Of a stretch of 64,000 nucleotides of DNA, positions 46,601 through 54,394 are shown piece after piece. Location of the stretch: positions 116,030 to 180,029 of the forward strand of contig QPMI01000427.1 in the NCBI GenBank assembly GCA_004431415.1, given 5' to 3'. The stretch's first letter is position 1. The number at the start of each line of letters is the position of its first letter. The translations under genes and the position numbers were made by a program. This DNA is from Cyanophora paradoxa. Its lineage: Eukaryota > Glaucocystophyceae > Cyanophorales > Cyanophoraceae. The notes under the pieces are model-generated. The model saw only the letters and a list, made by a program, of their open reading frames with translations. It did not search any database and had not been told where the DNA came from.

Positions 46601-46803
46601 GCAACACTAACTTCCTCCTTATCTGGATCGGTTTGATTCACAGATAAAGCATGCTCCCTTGATTGAGTCTTGGATGAATTATCGGAACTGTGGTCAATCG
46701 AAACTGAACCCTTTACTTTAATATTATCAAAGTTCACATGCTTGGTGCTGCTTGCATTATCATCTTGAATGGTTTCTAGATTTGGTGGGTAATTGAAGCT
46801 CAT
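40657..46803 (-). CDS. 2,048-residue fibre with S74 chaperone domain
   Basis: The N-terminal ~280 residues are unknown. Then come phage-fibre repeats of the type HNHDWDEILGKP and HEHTWDEINDQP (~430-520, again near 1,240), two YLPL[VT]GG[TN][IV]TG shaft motifs, a LamG/concanavalin-like lectin domain (~750-960: LTFFFVGKYHPT, ISELIVFNRALT), 15 twelve-residue HTHTKAQITDFD repeats (~1,037-1,217), and two related beta domains with NCRYF and NNY/SD blocks. The end is a peptidase S74 intramolecular chaperone (SDIRYKTDIKKITG, GLIAQDVQKVIPE), whose Ser cuts the domain off after the trimer folds. A tail-fibre plan in a eukaryotic tailless virus points to a vertex fibre that recognises glycans. Confidence 0.8.
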   Translation of the reverse strand: MSFNYPPNLETIQDDNASSTKHVNFDNIKVKGSVSIDHSSDNSSKTQSREHALSVNQTDPDKEEVSVAFSLGNVKANQVAEIKATRRRPRKLKTSGTHPDIPSRFDSGRLIFNVQDEQGKQNTALRIYNEGSIAKAEVPQVLQVGPIANTNQVSYTNDVYPKDITYDFARNEPFGFFTPKDVHQKKPSITINSSPSQPVAIHLHPDLVEMDRHLLPLYSNVKDLGIRTRQWRNIHGSNVYANGEKLVSEKTIREIFEYYGPVPVPFPLPWDPPDLTPKKQPGREYTADETVAFGQHIVSWEQVRNKPIIEPRKQIDEQYLPPEVDILELDEYQFVPDEEEYLPDGFDPQEYEYDQFDPNEEEILPDGLDPQEFEYEQNYEPDEEYLPDGHDPPAVDYEQPYEPHEELLPDGFRPEIWEFFPDYEQINNKPAKYPPEDHNHDWDEILGKPQKYPPEDHRHDWGDIDGIPDKFAASNHEHTWDEINDQPEFAKVEPLATLGVSLYQTCNVPERIFLNHHYVHVNGTLANSAMRGPLHIRTLPGSYDPPPEPGATIPNIFVSSYMEADIPTDTFRVPTDPATYQNFNSAIQVHVADVSSLDGSRPMIVFSRDKYSYIPIVGTANDNYGRAELAWIKTDYGGVLEANQRMAAKNIHNENISRVVTEDYLTAVILVNFVTLAMLDQFITEAELAAELSKYLPLVGGTITGNLTVNSNIYSSNIETSNLKVNGILTIGSCNFNTMNQVYEEWYDVPPSFDPASNISNCIFAWKASGVPGQSAMYTTIVSRVPNSVVPDLFISGASSYYTNPEINNQVSVSNPTGTFYAYTSATRTIDFSNGLTFFFVGKYHPTTSSMQVHLRLYRSASPSRYCYYGATSSTAIGMNQFTINGVSQTRPVITVPSLINTWYYTDQTITPNSYTVGLNGVDIQTLVGTNYLPDNTVNHFGFGNIVNGGISELIVFNRALTTSEKNAVRYYIQQKYGFTHTQTLNIYRGLKITSPDTVIDYLTVISNANLPHHPTSNVVQGWIQNHTHTKDQITDFAHTHTKAQITDFDHTHTKAQITDFDHTHTKAQITDFDHTHTKAQITDFDHTHTKAQITDFDHTHTKAQITDFDHTHTKAQITDFDHTHTKAQITDFDHTHTKAQITDFDHTHTKAQITDFDHTHTKAQITDFDHTHTKAQITDFDHTHTKAQITDFDHTHTKAQITDFDHTHTKAQITDFAHRHNWDEIDEQPVFAQLNAIGNVFNGVTLYQSSNTPERLFLNDHYVSLNGSFTGQDGTPMVGTLAVRLPRDPIVNGVYSGDFNVGINDTFPSIYVTNYHPGETGQVADFSAAIQVNVTDQSAYDGARPKIVFTREKVVNYLPVVGQPTDDHGKCEMAWIKTLSGGALEVNQRMAAKNLHNTTLSGVVTDDYLENKDYVTNTELQLAVTDFVTDTELTEALANYLPLTGGTVTGTVNATTLQIGGTTIPKGYDFDQLDVVSSDRSANNWTVTGWTPRTGQTGCYTTPQNDEDCSGCWMRWIKPEGMKSFYIQHMPWGNCRYFDIYGQTVNGYQHFLKRVNAYQVVQEVNQDGTHNCLLFVSINCEFYKYIYVQGRKGRIHLTGVFGWSRQRATDNELGMISWDNIFSKPSFYSAADLPATAKWTTNTWLKSVDAVERIWFGNGDCTYIRGRPNAENVCIEFRNQDDRDIMKIYKNGDINVNSVNADTDIRILDSKIPYSFMFDYSMNATQYSSISGGWSSGTGTAWDPYYNYGANLYNNESDDQTSSAWVQYTINANFYSSTAFITYLPWSNCRYFEVWGLNRNGNLVFITRVNSYHPYPEAYDGHHNGINNVAIQLGNRFTHLRIVCKVGRVHLMGIGFSRLWYMGSYGGHTGFYHWDNIYSKPNILTGAVGTWFNSSDGYNRIHFGNNTSTYLKGRGDIPLVFRNEQDTDICYMYHGGWMWIGGYLTQGSDIRYKTDIKKITGALSAIEKLEGVSFKRIGSEKDGTRLGLIAQDVQKVIPEVVNVKKDDGYLSLEYTGLIPVLIEAVKELSQKCKDLQDQIDQIKNVKV
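43153..43692. repeat. 15 x 36-bp in-frame tandem repeat in the fibre gene
   Basis: Exactly fifteen units of a 36-base word (AAAATCTGTGATTTGCGCTT plus TTGTGTGAGTATGGTC), differing only at single bases such as GTGAT/GTTAT, followed by a diverged sixteenth. Each encodes HTHTKAQITDFD on the minus strand. The near-identity shows recent expansion or ongoing homogenisation, so repeat number may vary between copies. Confidence 0.95.
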
Positions 46804-46846
46804 GGCTTTTACTATATGGATTTATAAAATTCCTGATAAGTAAAAG

Positions 46847-48399
46847 ATGCCCTTGAAAATCTGCCTGTCTTTATCAGGGGAGGTGCAAGGGCATTATCAT
46901 AACCAGGCTGCTCAAAGAAATCGAAAATCGAACTGGCAGGAGAATAATCGATCTTGTGGATCTTGTAAGTGGAACTTCCACTGGTGGGATCATTGCAATA
47001 GGTTTGAATATAAGGCATCCTGATAAACCAGGTGAACCTAAACTGACAGCAAACGATTTACACAATATTTACCTAACTCAACTGCCCTTGATTTTCGCAA
47101 ATCCTCGAAATATCATCGAAAATGCCCTATTTAACACAAAGTATGATGTGGGACCCTTGGAAACTGCAATCAATTCAGTTACTGGTGAATCACTAATACA
47201 GGATTCCTTAAAGGACATTGTGATTACATCCTTTGATACTCAGAATATGAAACCAATATTTATCACAAATGACAACAATTACAACTTTATGCCTTGTAAG
47301 ATTGCTGCTAGGGCTACTTCTGCTGCTCCTACATATTTCTCTCCTGTAAGCATTGTTGATTTCAATCAGGGGTATTTGTCTGTCTCATTGATGGTGCCAT
47401 TTCGGGAAACAATAATCCCAGTGTGTGTGGTTACAGCCATGCAAAGAAGATTTACAGTGATGATGATGATATTATAGTAATAAGCATCTCTTGTGGTGAG
47501 GTGGACCCACATTTAGAGTCTGATTATGTGGGTTATGCTTATGAGACTGTAAACAGCTGGGGAATTCTCTCATGGATTGCCTCAACAGATGGAAGCCCAT
47601 TGATTAACATGCTCATGGCTGCAAGTGAGCTTTCTGCCCTTGATAAGATGGAGGAGTTGTTACCCTACAACTATGATCAGGATTATGGGAGATACTATAG
47701 GCTATCAGTCCCACTTCCAAATCACATAGTAAGCTCCCTTGATGACACTTCTAAAATCCCAGATATGCTAGCATTCACTGAAACATACATTGCAGCAAAC
47801 AATGATATGATTAATAAGCTTTGCAGCCTACTAGTAGCAAACTATGAACTAAAGAACCCTACAAAGGCTTACATCTCATCCACTCTCACTACATCACCTC
47901 CTTTGGATGCTAATTGGTATCAGCTTGCAGATGATGCCTTTACTGCCTCATCCTCTGTGACAGGTAAAGAGCCTTTCATGGCTAGACCTTCAGCATTTGG
48001 CTGGAAGCTGGAGCCTATGCTCCTGAACAGATATGGGAAACCCCCACTGAATACCTTCAAGTTGCTTTCCCGTATACTTTTGAACTCTCTTCTGTGATTG
48101 CCTATGGATCAGGGGACACCAATGCTTTTATTAAGACTTTCAATGTGGCAACATCCACTGATGGGATCAACTGGTCTTTTATTCGATCAGATGGGCAGAA
48201 CAAAATGTATATGTGTGAGAACATTAACAATGCTCACAACTCTGGTGATGTGGCTCTATTGAGTGGATTTCCTCTCAGCATCAAGGATGCTTTTTACATA
48301 GGTTTCTCTCTCAGAATTAAATATATTCGCATTTATCCCCTTGTGTATGTGAATGCTCCCACAATGAGAGTTGATTTCACAGGTGCCTTTATTCGATAA
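46847..48399 (+). CDS. patatin-like phospholipase fused to a discoidin (F5/8C) domain, frameshifted
   Basis: Start ATG at 46847 (MPLKICLSLSG). The oxyanion-hole GGGxR motif is recovered if one G is added at the GGGG run at 46,877; the nucleophile motif is VSGTSTGGI near 46,970, and the catalytic Asp is in DGAISGNNNP near 47,393. After a linker comes an F5/8 type C domain: ASSSVTGKEP (~47,950), a central beta region (47,990-48,110), TSTDGINWSFI, then KYIRIYPLVY and MRVDFTG to 48399. Four one-base shifts (near 46,877, 46,900, 47,385 and 48,000), all of the same direction, break the frame. Patatins cut acyl chains from phospholipids and discoidin domains bind glycans or phosphatidylserine, so I infer a virion-associated entry or exit lipase. 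Confidence 0.75.
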
Positions 48400-49321
48400 A
48401 CTCCAACTGAAAAGAATTATCGATTCCATTCATATCAATCAGTTCACCAAAGTAATCTTTAAACTCAACTGTGAGTTCCCTTATCACCAGGTTTCTGTCA
48501 TTGATTTGAATAAATTCTGCATGTTCACCACTATGGTAAACATAGCCACCTATATCTTTACTCAATTGTAATCTAAGGATAGCTCCCTGGTTTTGTGGTT
48601 GCGATTTCGGAATTATATTGTGTCTGCTGGCAAAGGGGGCTAGCTCTTTAATATGCATGTATAGATACTGCTCAGCATTCATATCAGACATCTTATTACT
48701 GGTGAAATAATACTGCAAGGGCTTAGATGAGAGTCTGGGTCCTGAAAAGGTGGTTCCCCATGCTGGGTGATCAGGTGTAATAGGTTTGCCATCATACTTT
48801 AACAGGTTCTCAGGTCGATAGGGTGATCCACCAACAGGAGGAGTGCTATAATACCCATTGGTGTATTCAGTAGAACTTACACCCAAAAGCTTCCCTATTC
48901 TCTGGTTGCTTGCAATAAAACGAAACTCATGGTTACTGTAAAACTCCACTTTATAGGTAGTTGGGTTATAGAATATCTTGAACTCAAAAGCTACTGTTTT
49001 GCCTGCAATGGTTTGGAAGCTTGAATAGTTCAGCCCATAATTATAAGGGTGTGTTACCCCAAAATGACCCTGATTGATGTAGCCACTGGGAAGGGGATAC
49101 ACTTGTTGTGTGATCACTTGGTTATATGAACCATCTTGGTAGTTAAAATCAACTGTTAAATGATCAGTTCCCACACTGTTATAGATACTGTTTGGAATCT
49201 CTGCATATAGAACCCTGCATTCCCTTGGTCTCTCTACTGGAGTTGTGAGGGTGACCCTGTAAGAGTTTTCAGATTCCCCTTGGCTTCTATCCCTGCTATC
49301 AATATTAACAAGTCGATTCAT
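48389..49321 (-). CDS. penton-like protein 1
   Basis: 310 residues starting MNRLVNIDSRDRSQGESENS, a pattern typical of virophage/PLV penton and minor capsid proteins ([IV]DS.DR). The block YRVTLTTPVERPRECRVLYA with EIPNSIYN equals the 'V..V.L..A.IPN' start of the left element's penton. Later: YLYMHIKELAPFASRHN and LTVEFKDYFGELIDM. It converges with the patatin gene (11 bases of 3' overlap) and diverges from the second penton-like gene 29 bases away, so a short shared promoter lies at 49,322-49,350. Confidence 0.7.
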   Translation of the reverse strand: MNRLVNIDSRDRSQGESENSYRVTLTTPVERPRECRVLYAEIPNSIYNSVGTDHLTVDFNYQDGSYNQVITQQVYPLPSGYINQGHFGVTHPYNYGLNYSSFQTIAGKTVAFEFKIFYNPTTYKVEFYSNHEFRFIASNQRIGKLLGVSSTEYTNGYYSTPPVGGSPYRPENLLKYDGKPITPDHPAWGTTFSGPRLSSKPLQYYFTSNKMSDMNAEQYLYMHIKELAPFASRHNIIPKSQPQNQGAILRLQLSKDIGGYVYHSGEHAEFIQINDRNLVIRELTVEFKDYFGELIDMNGIDNSFQLEFIE

Positions 49322-49350
49322 TTTAATATATAAATATAGATAAAAGAAGA

Positions 49351-50361
49351 ATGCCTGTGGATTACATCGAGGTTAGCTCATTTAATACAATCTCTGGTGA
49401 TGGTCCCACATCAAGCTTTGTGGCTAGACTCCCAAGTTCTTATGAGAATGTGAGGGCTGTGAGACTGGTATCAGCCGAATTTTATAACAGCATCCCTATG
49501 GTGAGTGGGGAAACCAAAGTAGGAGATGTAACAATCGACAATTCATTTAGTATTTACTATTCTGAAGAACTTGCAGGAGCTGGAATTGATGGTATCCCCA
49601 CAGTTCGCCCAGCTGAGGACTTTGAACAGTGGAAACAAATCATTATAAGTCGCAAAGCCCCCATCCAAAGCCACCAACAACTGGTGAATGTTATTAATGA
49701 AAAGTTCGATTTAAAAAATCCTAAACCATCTCTTCGCTGCAAATGGGATGAGTCACTGAAACGAATAGTATTCCATTCCGAAAAAAAGTTTTACCTGGCT
49801 TTCTCACTTGCTGTAAATCCAAACCTGCAAACAATTCAAAAGCTATTGAGTTCAGGTAGACTGCTTGGTCTTGATCCTGGAAGATATGGCAATTCCTCAA
49901 TCCAATCACAAGTTTATGATGCTCTCACTGATGGTATCTTTACTGGGACTCGAGTGAACGGTATTCTATCTTCTTTTGAGCCTGAGAAGACCAGGGACAG
50001 TGTTTTGTTTGTGAGAGTAAAGGAGCTGGGTGATCTGGTGCAATGTGGGGATGGTCTTCTGACTGGTTACTTCCATAAAATAGTGGTCCCTGACAAAGAC
50101 TATGGTGAGCATGTAGTTTACAATTCGACAGAGGCTCATCCACTTTACAAATACTATAATAAGAAGGTTGGATTATCCACTTTCTCGGTTGATATTGTAA
50201 ATGCTATTAATGAACCAATTGATTTTGAGGGTCAACCTGTTCATCTGACCTTTGAAATTCGCTATGGTGATGAGCCAGCTGGGGACCCAGTTTATGAATA
50301 CTTTAAGATGAGAATGTCACAGCTTCACCCTTCCTATCCAGTTATTACAAGCTTCGCATAA
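49351..50361 (+). CDS. penton-like protein 2
   Basis: 336 residues. VSSFNTISGDGPTSSFVARL and YENVRAVRLVSAEFYNS give the same N-terminal pattern as the left penton (YDNVKSVRLVQATIPNV), and the order penton-MCP-ATPase is the same, so this is the orthologue of 35839-36765. It ends LTFEIRYGDEP like the left protein's TFEIETYD. Having a second, divergently transcribed penton-like gene next to it suggests that one forms the vertex base and the other holds the fibre. Confidence 0.75.
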   Translation: MPVDYIEVSSFNTISGDGPTSSFVARLPSSYENVRAVRLVSAEFYNSIPMVSGETKVGDVTIDNSFSIYYSEELAGAGIDGIPTVRPAEDFEQWKQIIISRKAPIQSHQQLVNVINEKFDLKNPKPSLRCKWDESLKRIVFHSEKKFYLAFSLAVNPNLQTIQKLLSSGRLLGLDPGRYGNSSIQSQVYDALTDGIFTGTRVNGILSSFEPEKTRDSVLFVRVKELGDLVQCGDGLLTGYFHKIVVPDKDYGEHVVYNSTEAHPLYKYYNKKVGLSTFSVDIVNAINEPIDFEGQPVHLTFEIRYGDEPAGDPVYEYFKMRMSQLHPSYPVITSFA

Positions 50362-50414
50362 ATTAAGGATCATTGGTAGATTTTTTATGTTGCAGTATAA
50401 TAAAAGAGAATATA

Positions 50415-51782
50415 ATGGATATCACTTCCACTCTTCAAAGACTTTCGCTGAAAGAAGCCCTAACAACCCCAGAGGAGGCGAAAGCCTTTTTCCTGGATAA
50501 CTCCCTTATGCTTGGTCTCGAATCCAAGTCTAAGCCAGTTCTAGTTGTTGTGAATCCCAGCAATACTTTTGAGAATAATGTTGGAAATCGCATTTCCTTC
50601 AAGCTACCTCGCTACAATTTCTGTGGAAAACTCGAACTTGCTTTCGACCTTCCAGCCATCACTTTTGCTGGTGATACGGACCTTGTTCGCAATGGATACA
50701 CTCGCCCTGTTGGTGCTTTAGTTCAGCGACTTGAAATTACCTATGGATCTTACACCTACCACATTCCTTCTGATTTCCTTGCTCATTTCCCCCTGGTCTA
50801 TTATTCGGAGGATCAACTAGCTAAAAAGAAACGATCAATGGGCATGGTTCATGGTATCCCTGCTCATGGAACCAACCGACTTGGTGGCTCATTTTTCGTT
50901 GAAATCCCTGTGCCTTGGCTAAATCACTATCTTCCCCTTGGTGCTTTATCTGGTGAAATGGTTGTTACTGTTTGGTTTAAGGATGCTGATAAGGGTTATG
51001 TTGAAACTTCCTATGGTGGTCGTGAACTCACAACTGCTGTTGGAACTGTTGATGCAACTGCTGATGATGGTCTTGGAAACTTTACAGATGGAACCCTTGC
51101 CCATGTTGGTCAAAATATCACAACTTTCAGTCTTGGTGCAACAACCCCTGTCATTTCTATTACTTCTCCTCGCCTTTACATGCATGCTATTAATGTTTCT
51201 GATGAGCTTTTCGCTACTGTAATTGAAAAAGTAAAGACTACTGGCATGGCTATTCCTGCTCTAGACATTGGATTTGTAGATGCTAGTGCTTTCCCTGCCA
51301 AGGGCAATGCCCAACCCAATCGAATTAACCTCTCTCAAATCTCAGGTCTTGTATATGCTCTGCTTGTTTCAGTTCGTGATAATGCAACTGTTGATAAATC
51401 CAATGGCTCCCACAGTGTTCTTAAGACCTATGCCAACTCCAAAGACATAACATTCACAACTGAAATAAATGGACAGCGACTTTTTGCCACTGAGCCAATT
51501 TCCCTACTCAAAGGTGCTGAGCTAATTGCTGATGCCTTCAAATGCTCTAACATGGACAAGGTTGCTGATCGCTATGTCCTTTCAGGACTCCCATTCTGCC
51601 TTGATGGAGAAAAGGCAATTCGAAATATTGCCCAGTCTGGTTATGTTGATTTAACAAATTCCTCTTCTTCCTTCCTCACCCTCTACATGCCTTCAGATAA
51701 GGTAATCGATGTTAATGTTCGCGCTCTCATGCATTCGTTCATAATTGTAGACAAAGATGGATTACGTCGTATAAATTTGTAG
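50415..51782 (+). CDS. major capsid protein (double jelly-roll)
   Basis: 455 residues from ATG at 50415 (MDITSTLQRLSLKEALTT); an upstream TTG in frame is not needed, and the left homologue starts at the same point. The frame is intact. Landmarks: NRISFKLPRYNFCGKLELAF, VQRLEITYGSYTYHIPSDF, INVSDELFATVIEKVKTTG, NRINLSQISG, and HSFIIVDKDGLRRINL at the end. Its position before the ATPase and after a penton gene, and its length, identify the PLV major capsid protein; the double jelly-roll fold is inferred from family. Codon use is AT-rich, with remaining CpG mostly in TCG. Confidence 0.85.
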   Translation: MDITSTLQRLSLKEALTTPEEAKAFFLDNSLMLGLESKSKPVLVVVNPSNTFENNVGNRISFKLPRYNFCGKLELAFDLPAITFAGDTDLVRNGYTRPVGALVQRLEITYGSYTYHIPSDFLAHFPLVYYSEDQLAKKKRSMGMVHGIPAHGTNRLGGSFFVEIPVPWLNHYLPLGALSGEMVVTVWFKDADKGYVETSYGGRELTTAVGTVDATADDGLGNFTDGTLAHVGQNITTFSLGATTPVISITSPRLYMHAINVSDELFATVIEKVKTTGMAIPALDIGFVDASAFPAKGNAQPNRINLSQISGLVYALLVSVRDNATVDKSNGSHSVLKTYANSKDITFTTEINGQRLFATEPISLLKGAELIADAFKCSNMDKVADRYVLSGLPFCLDGEKAIRNIAQSGYVDLTNSSSSFLTLYMPSDKVIDVNVRALMHSFIIVDKDGLRRINL

Positions 51783-51847
51783 ATTGTTACGATATTCAGT
51801 CACCATGCATTATTTTTATCTGTATTTATTTAGAAAGATATACAACA

Positions 51848-52629
51848 ATGAATGATTTGGATGAATTTGTGGCTGGTGAAATGATAGAACCACCATTTCG
51901 AGTCCTAGCAATTGGGAAATCAGCAACTGGTAAATCAGAAGCTGTAAAATATTGGTTGAAGCAGTTGCATGATGCCAAAAAGATTGATGTTGTATTAGTT
52001 GTGAGTGGAACCAGCTTCAATCATTTCTGGGATAAAGTTGCAACATTGCAACTGGGAAAATGGGATGCCCCTTACATTGCTAAATTGCTAGATGAAAGGC
52101 AAGAGAAAATAGAAAAAGGTGAACCTGTTAACCAGTTATGTGTGGTTCTAGATGATTTAATCGATAATGAGATTGTAGACCTAACTCGTGATAAAATTAT
52201 TGGCTCTCTGTATTCCAGAGGTCGCCATTCGAAAATATCCATTATCTGCATCACACAAAAGCTAAGGAAAGTCTCGTCGACTATTCGAGTTAATTCTGAC
52301 TATGCTATGTTTCTCAGTGCTGCTAATCGCAAAGAACTTGAAGCCATAGAGGAAGAATACAATATAATGCGAAATAAAGAGGATTTCTACAAGATGTTTG
52401 AAGAGTATGTTCACTCCTATCAATATATCATTTGGTCCTCTGCAAACTACTCAGTTAAATACTATGTAGATAAAGCTGAGCTTGTGAAAGATTTCCCATT
52501 TCCTCGCTTCCACAGGAAGCCAAAAAGAAAGAGGATGAACTGAAACCACCAGAAAAAGAGGAAGCCCCCAAAGAAGTGAAAAGCCAAGTCCATAGCAATA
52601 AATTGATGCGATATAAACGCGGTTTATAA
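51848..52629 (+). CDS. packaging ATPase (FtsK/A32 type), shifted near its end
   Basis: Walker A is LAIGKSATGKSEAVKYWL, Walker B LCVVLDDLID, followed by GRHSKISIICITQKL and STIRVNSDYAMFL. The first frame stops at 52543 (KPKRKRMN), but the frame one base back continues in the same style as the left homologue's tail (EAKKKEDELKPPEKEEAPKE ...) to a stop at 52627-52629. A missing base near 52,505-52,515 explains this. The enzyme drives DNA packaging; it directly follows MCP, as in most PLVs. Confidence 0.85.
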
Positions 52630-52657
52630 AATTATCTCTCATTCTAATAAAGATACA

Positions 52658-53392
52658 ATGCCTCCCAAACGAAAGATAGGGATTCCAGCTGGGGCTGTTG
52701 GCTATTCAGGTGGTGGAAACAATGGATCCATTAACACAGATCCACTGAAGTTCAATGGTATGAATGAGGTAAAGCCCTCACAGCAAGAAGAGGACCCTCT
52801 TAATGCTGCCTATGAGGAATCAGTCGATGACAAAGCCCCACAAGCTTCAACCAGTGACCAACTCAACATCTCACCTGAAGCTTCGAAAATGAAAGCTGTT
52901 GCTGAGGGTGCCAGGCGAATTATTGGTGCTGCTGATGATAAAGGTTTAGGCTTGCAAGATCTGTCATTGGCTCGCAAAGGTGAAGGTCTTAGTAAGGAAT
53001 CAGACAAGGTAATCCAGTCTATGGCTGGTGAAGTCACATATAAGACTGCTCCCACTCAAAATATTCATCGAATTCCCAAGGCTCAATGGGATGAGATGAC
53101 TGCTAAACTCAAAGACTTGGAAGCCAAATCCAGTGCCTTGGAGCAGTATGTTACTGAGAAGAAAGAGAGAGCTAAGCTAAAGGAGATGCTTCGAAAGGAA
53201 GTTTATAAAATGGGTATTACTGGTGTCCCAGATAAACAGTTTATTGCTAAGAAAGAGACCCAAATCGATGAGCAGGCAGTAGATGAAATGAAAACAAAGA
53301 CCCAAAAGGGAACTATTGAACCTGGTGCCACCAAAGCTGAAGTAGAAAAGGGAGTAGCCCCAGCAGTATATAAAAGACGAGTTTGGCTTTAA
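52658..53392 (+). CDS. coiled-coil core protein downstream of ATPase
   Basis: 244 residues. The Gly/Ala/Ser-rich N-terminus (MPPKRKIGIPAGAVGYSGGG) is followed by a coiled coil (~145-185: DEMTAKLKDLEAKSSALEQY, then KERAKLKEMLRKEVYKMG) and a Lys/Glu tail. It matches the left gene at 32089 in position and coiled coil. Probably structural; no family recognised. The intergenic CTAATAAAGATACA directly before ATG resembles the A/T-rich start context of neighbouring late-type genes. Confidence 0.55.
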   Translation: MPPKRKIGIPAGAVGYSGGGNNGSINTDPLKFNGMNEVKPSQQEEDPLNAAYEESVDDKAPQASTSDQLNISPEASKMKAVAEGARRIIGAADDKGLGLQDLSLARKGEGLSKESDKVIQSMAGEVTYKTAPTQNIHRIPKAQWDEMTAKLKDLEAKSSALEQYVTEKKERAKLKEMLRKEVYKMGITGVPDKQFIAKKETQIDEQAVDEMKTKTQKGTIEPGATKAEVEKGVAPAVYKRRVWL

Positions 53393-53414
53393 TTATCTCT
53401 GTTTTATTAGAGAT

Positions 53415-53687
53415 ATGGACATAATACGAAAGTTCTTCGAGATGTTCAGTCTGCATGTGGTGAGCAATTGCCACAGTGGATGTTGTGAGACAACAGTGGA
53501 GTTTGAGATGTCAGATAATGAGGATAATGCCTCAGAAGCAAGAGAGAGAAGGAGGTCTACAGTTTCTGTGGAATCAATGCCAGCAGACCCCACAGAGTAT
53601 ACATATGAGCAACAGGAGTATCCAAGGAGAAGTTCTCTGCCAGCAGAAAACGTTTTCTCTGGGAATATAAATGGAGGACACTATTAG
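53415..53687 (+). CDS. conserved CHSxCC small protein
   Basis: 90 residues, orthologue of 31494-31889. MFSLHVVSNCHSGCCETTVE and FEMSDNEDN are the conserved core; the remainder (RERRRSTVSVES, YPRRSSLPAENV) is basic and Ser-rich and shorter than in the left element. Metal binding by the Cys/His cluster is a guess. TTATTAGAGAT precedes the ATG, like the AATAGAG or ATAGAAG found before several left-element genes. Confidence 0.6.
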   Translation: MDIIRKFFEMFSLHVVSNCHSGCCETTVEFEMSDNEDNASEARERRRSTVSVESMPADPTEYTYEQQEYPRRSSLPAENVFSGNINGGHY

Positions 53688-53916
53688 TTTAATCGAGTTT
53701 ACCAGTGATGAACCTGTTACTGAGGGTTCTATTAGACACATTCTAGCAATGCAGAAACGATATAGAGAGGACCCAGCATATAGAGAGTATAAAAAGCAGC
53801 AAGCCTTGGCATCCTATTATCGAAGAAAAGCCCAAAAAGAGGAGCAGAGACCCAGAGGTAGACCAATTAAATATTATTTGCCTACTGAAAGTAGCAATGG
53901 ACCCCCAGGTCTATAA
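53671..53916 (+). CDS. small AT-hook protein
   Basis: 81 residues. LAMQKRYREDPAYREYKKQQ and ASYYRRKAQKEEQ form a basic helix like the one in the AT-hook protein downstream, and RPRGRPIKY is an AT-hook. It overlaps the CHSxCC gene by 17 bases and the next small frame by 20. Probably a duplicate of the AT-hook gene at 54069 that has lost part of its N-terminus. Confidence 0.5.
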   Translation: MEDTISLIEFTSDEPVTEGSIRHILAMQKRYREDPAYREYKKQQALASYYRRKAQKEEQRPRGRPIKYYLPTESSNGPPGL

Positions 53917-54019
53917 GATAATTGAGAAAAAGCGGTCTCAGTATGCCACTGAGGCAGCTATAAAAGTTTACAGACAGGAACTGGTGTTCGCAACAAAAAA
54001 TGACTTAAGGAAAAAGTAG
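53897..54019 (+). CDS. possible 40-residue basic protein
   Basis: ATG at 53897, stop at 54017-54019, product MDPQVYKIIEKKRSQYATEA and 20 more residues ending in LRKK. It overlaps the small AT-hook gene's end. The frame relation is not that of the one-base losses elsewhere, so it is not simply that gene's tail. No homologue recognised. Confidence 0.3.
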   Translation: MDPQVYKIIEKKRSQYATEAAIKVYRQELVFATKNDLRKK

Positions 54020-54035
54020 ATAGATTGTATTGAGG

Positions 54036-54049
54036 AAAAATTATTTTCG
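54036..54049 (+). promoter_or_regulatory. promoter-like motif before AT-hook gene
   Basis: AAAAATTATTTTCG, 20 bases before the ATG at 54069, followed by TACTATTAAAGAGAA. It matches the core of the left-element motif AAATTATTTTCTCCG, at the same gene (AT-hook orthologue, 31,402). Confidence 0.55.
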
Positions 54050-54068
54050 TATCTACTATTAAAGAGAA

Positions 54069-54394
54069 ATGCCGAATATCCGCAAGATACTCACAGATGA
54101 TGAAAAAGCAGAGAAGCTGAGACTGAAAAGGGAGCAAGATGCCCAAAGAAAACGCGAAGCCTATCATAAAAAGAAGCAGGAACGATTATCCCAAGGAGCC
54201 GCTACAGTTCACACACCAGAAGAACTCAAAAAGATTGCCCTCAGACACCAGAGGAAATACAGGGAAAATGAAGAATATCGCGAGCAAAAAAGGCAAAAGC
54301 GCTGGAATATTACCACAAGAAGAAAGATGAACAGCCCAAGAAACCCAAAGAGCATAAACCGGTTGGAAGACCTCGGAAATATATCGAAGAATAA
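54069..54394 (+). CDS. AT-hook basic coiled-coil protein, frameshifted
   Basis: Orthologue of 30901-31392: ILTDDEKAEKLRLKREQDAQ and HTPEELKKIALRHQRKYREN correspond closely. The first frame drifts into unrelated sequence after about residue 77 (QKRQKRWNITTRR). The frame one base back reads ALEYYHKKKDEQPKKPKE and ends with an AT-hook, VGRPRKYIEE, at 54392-54394. A missing A in the A-run near 54,288-54,299 accounts for it. DNA-binding, presumably genome condensation or regulation. Confidence 0.6.
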
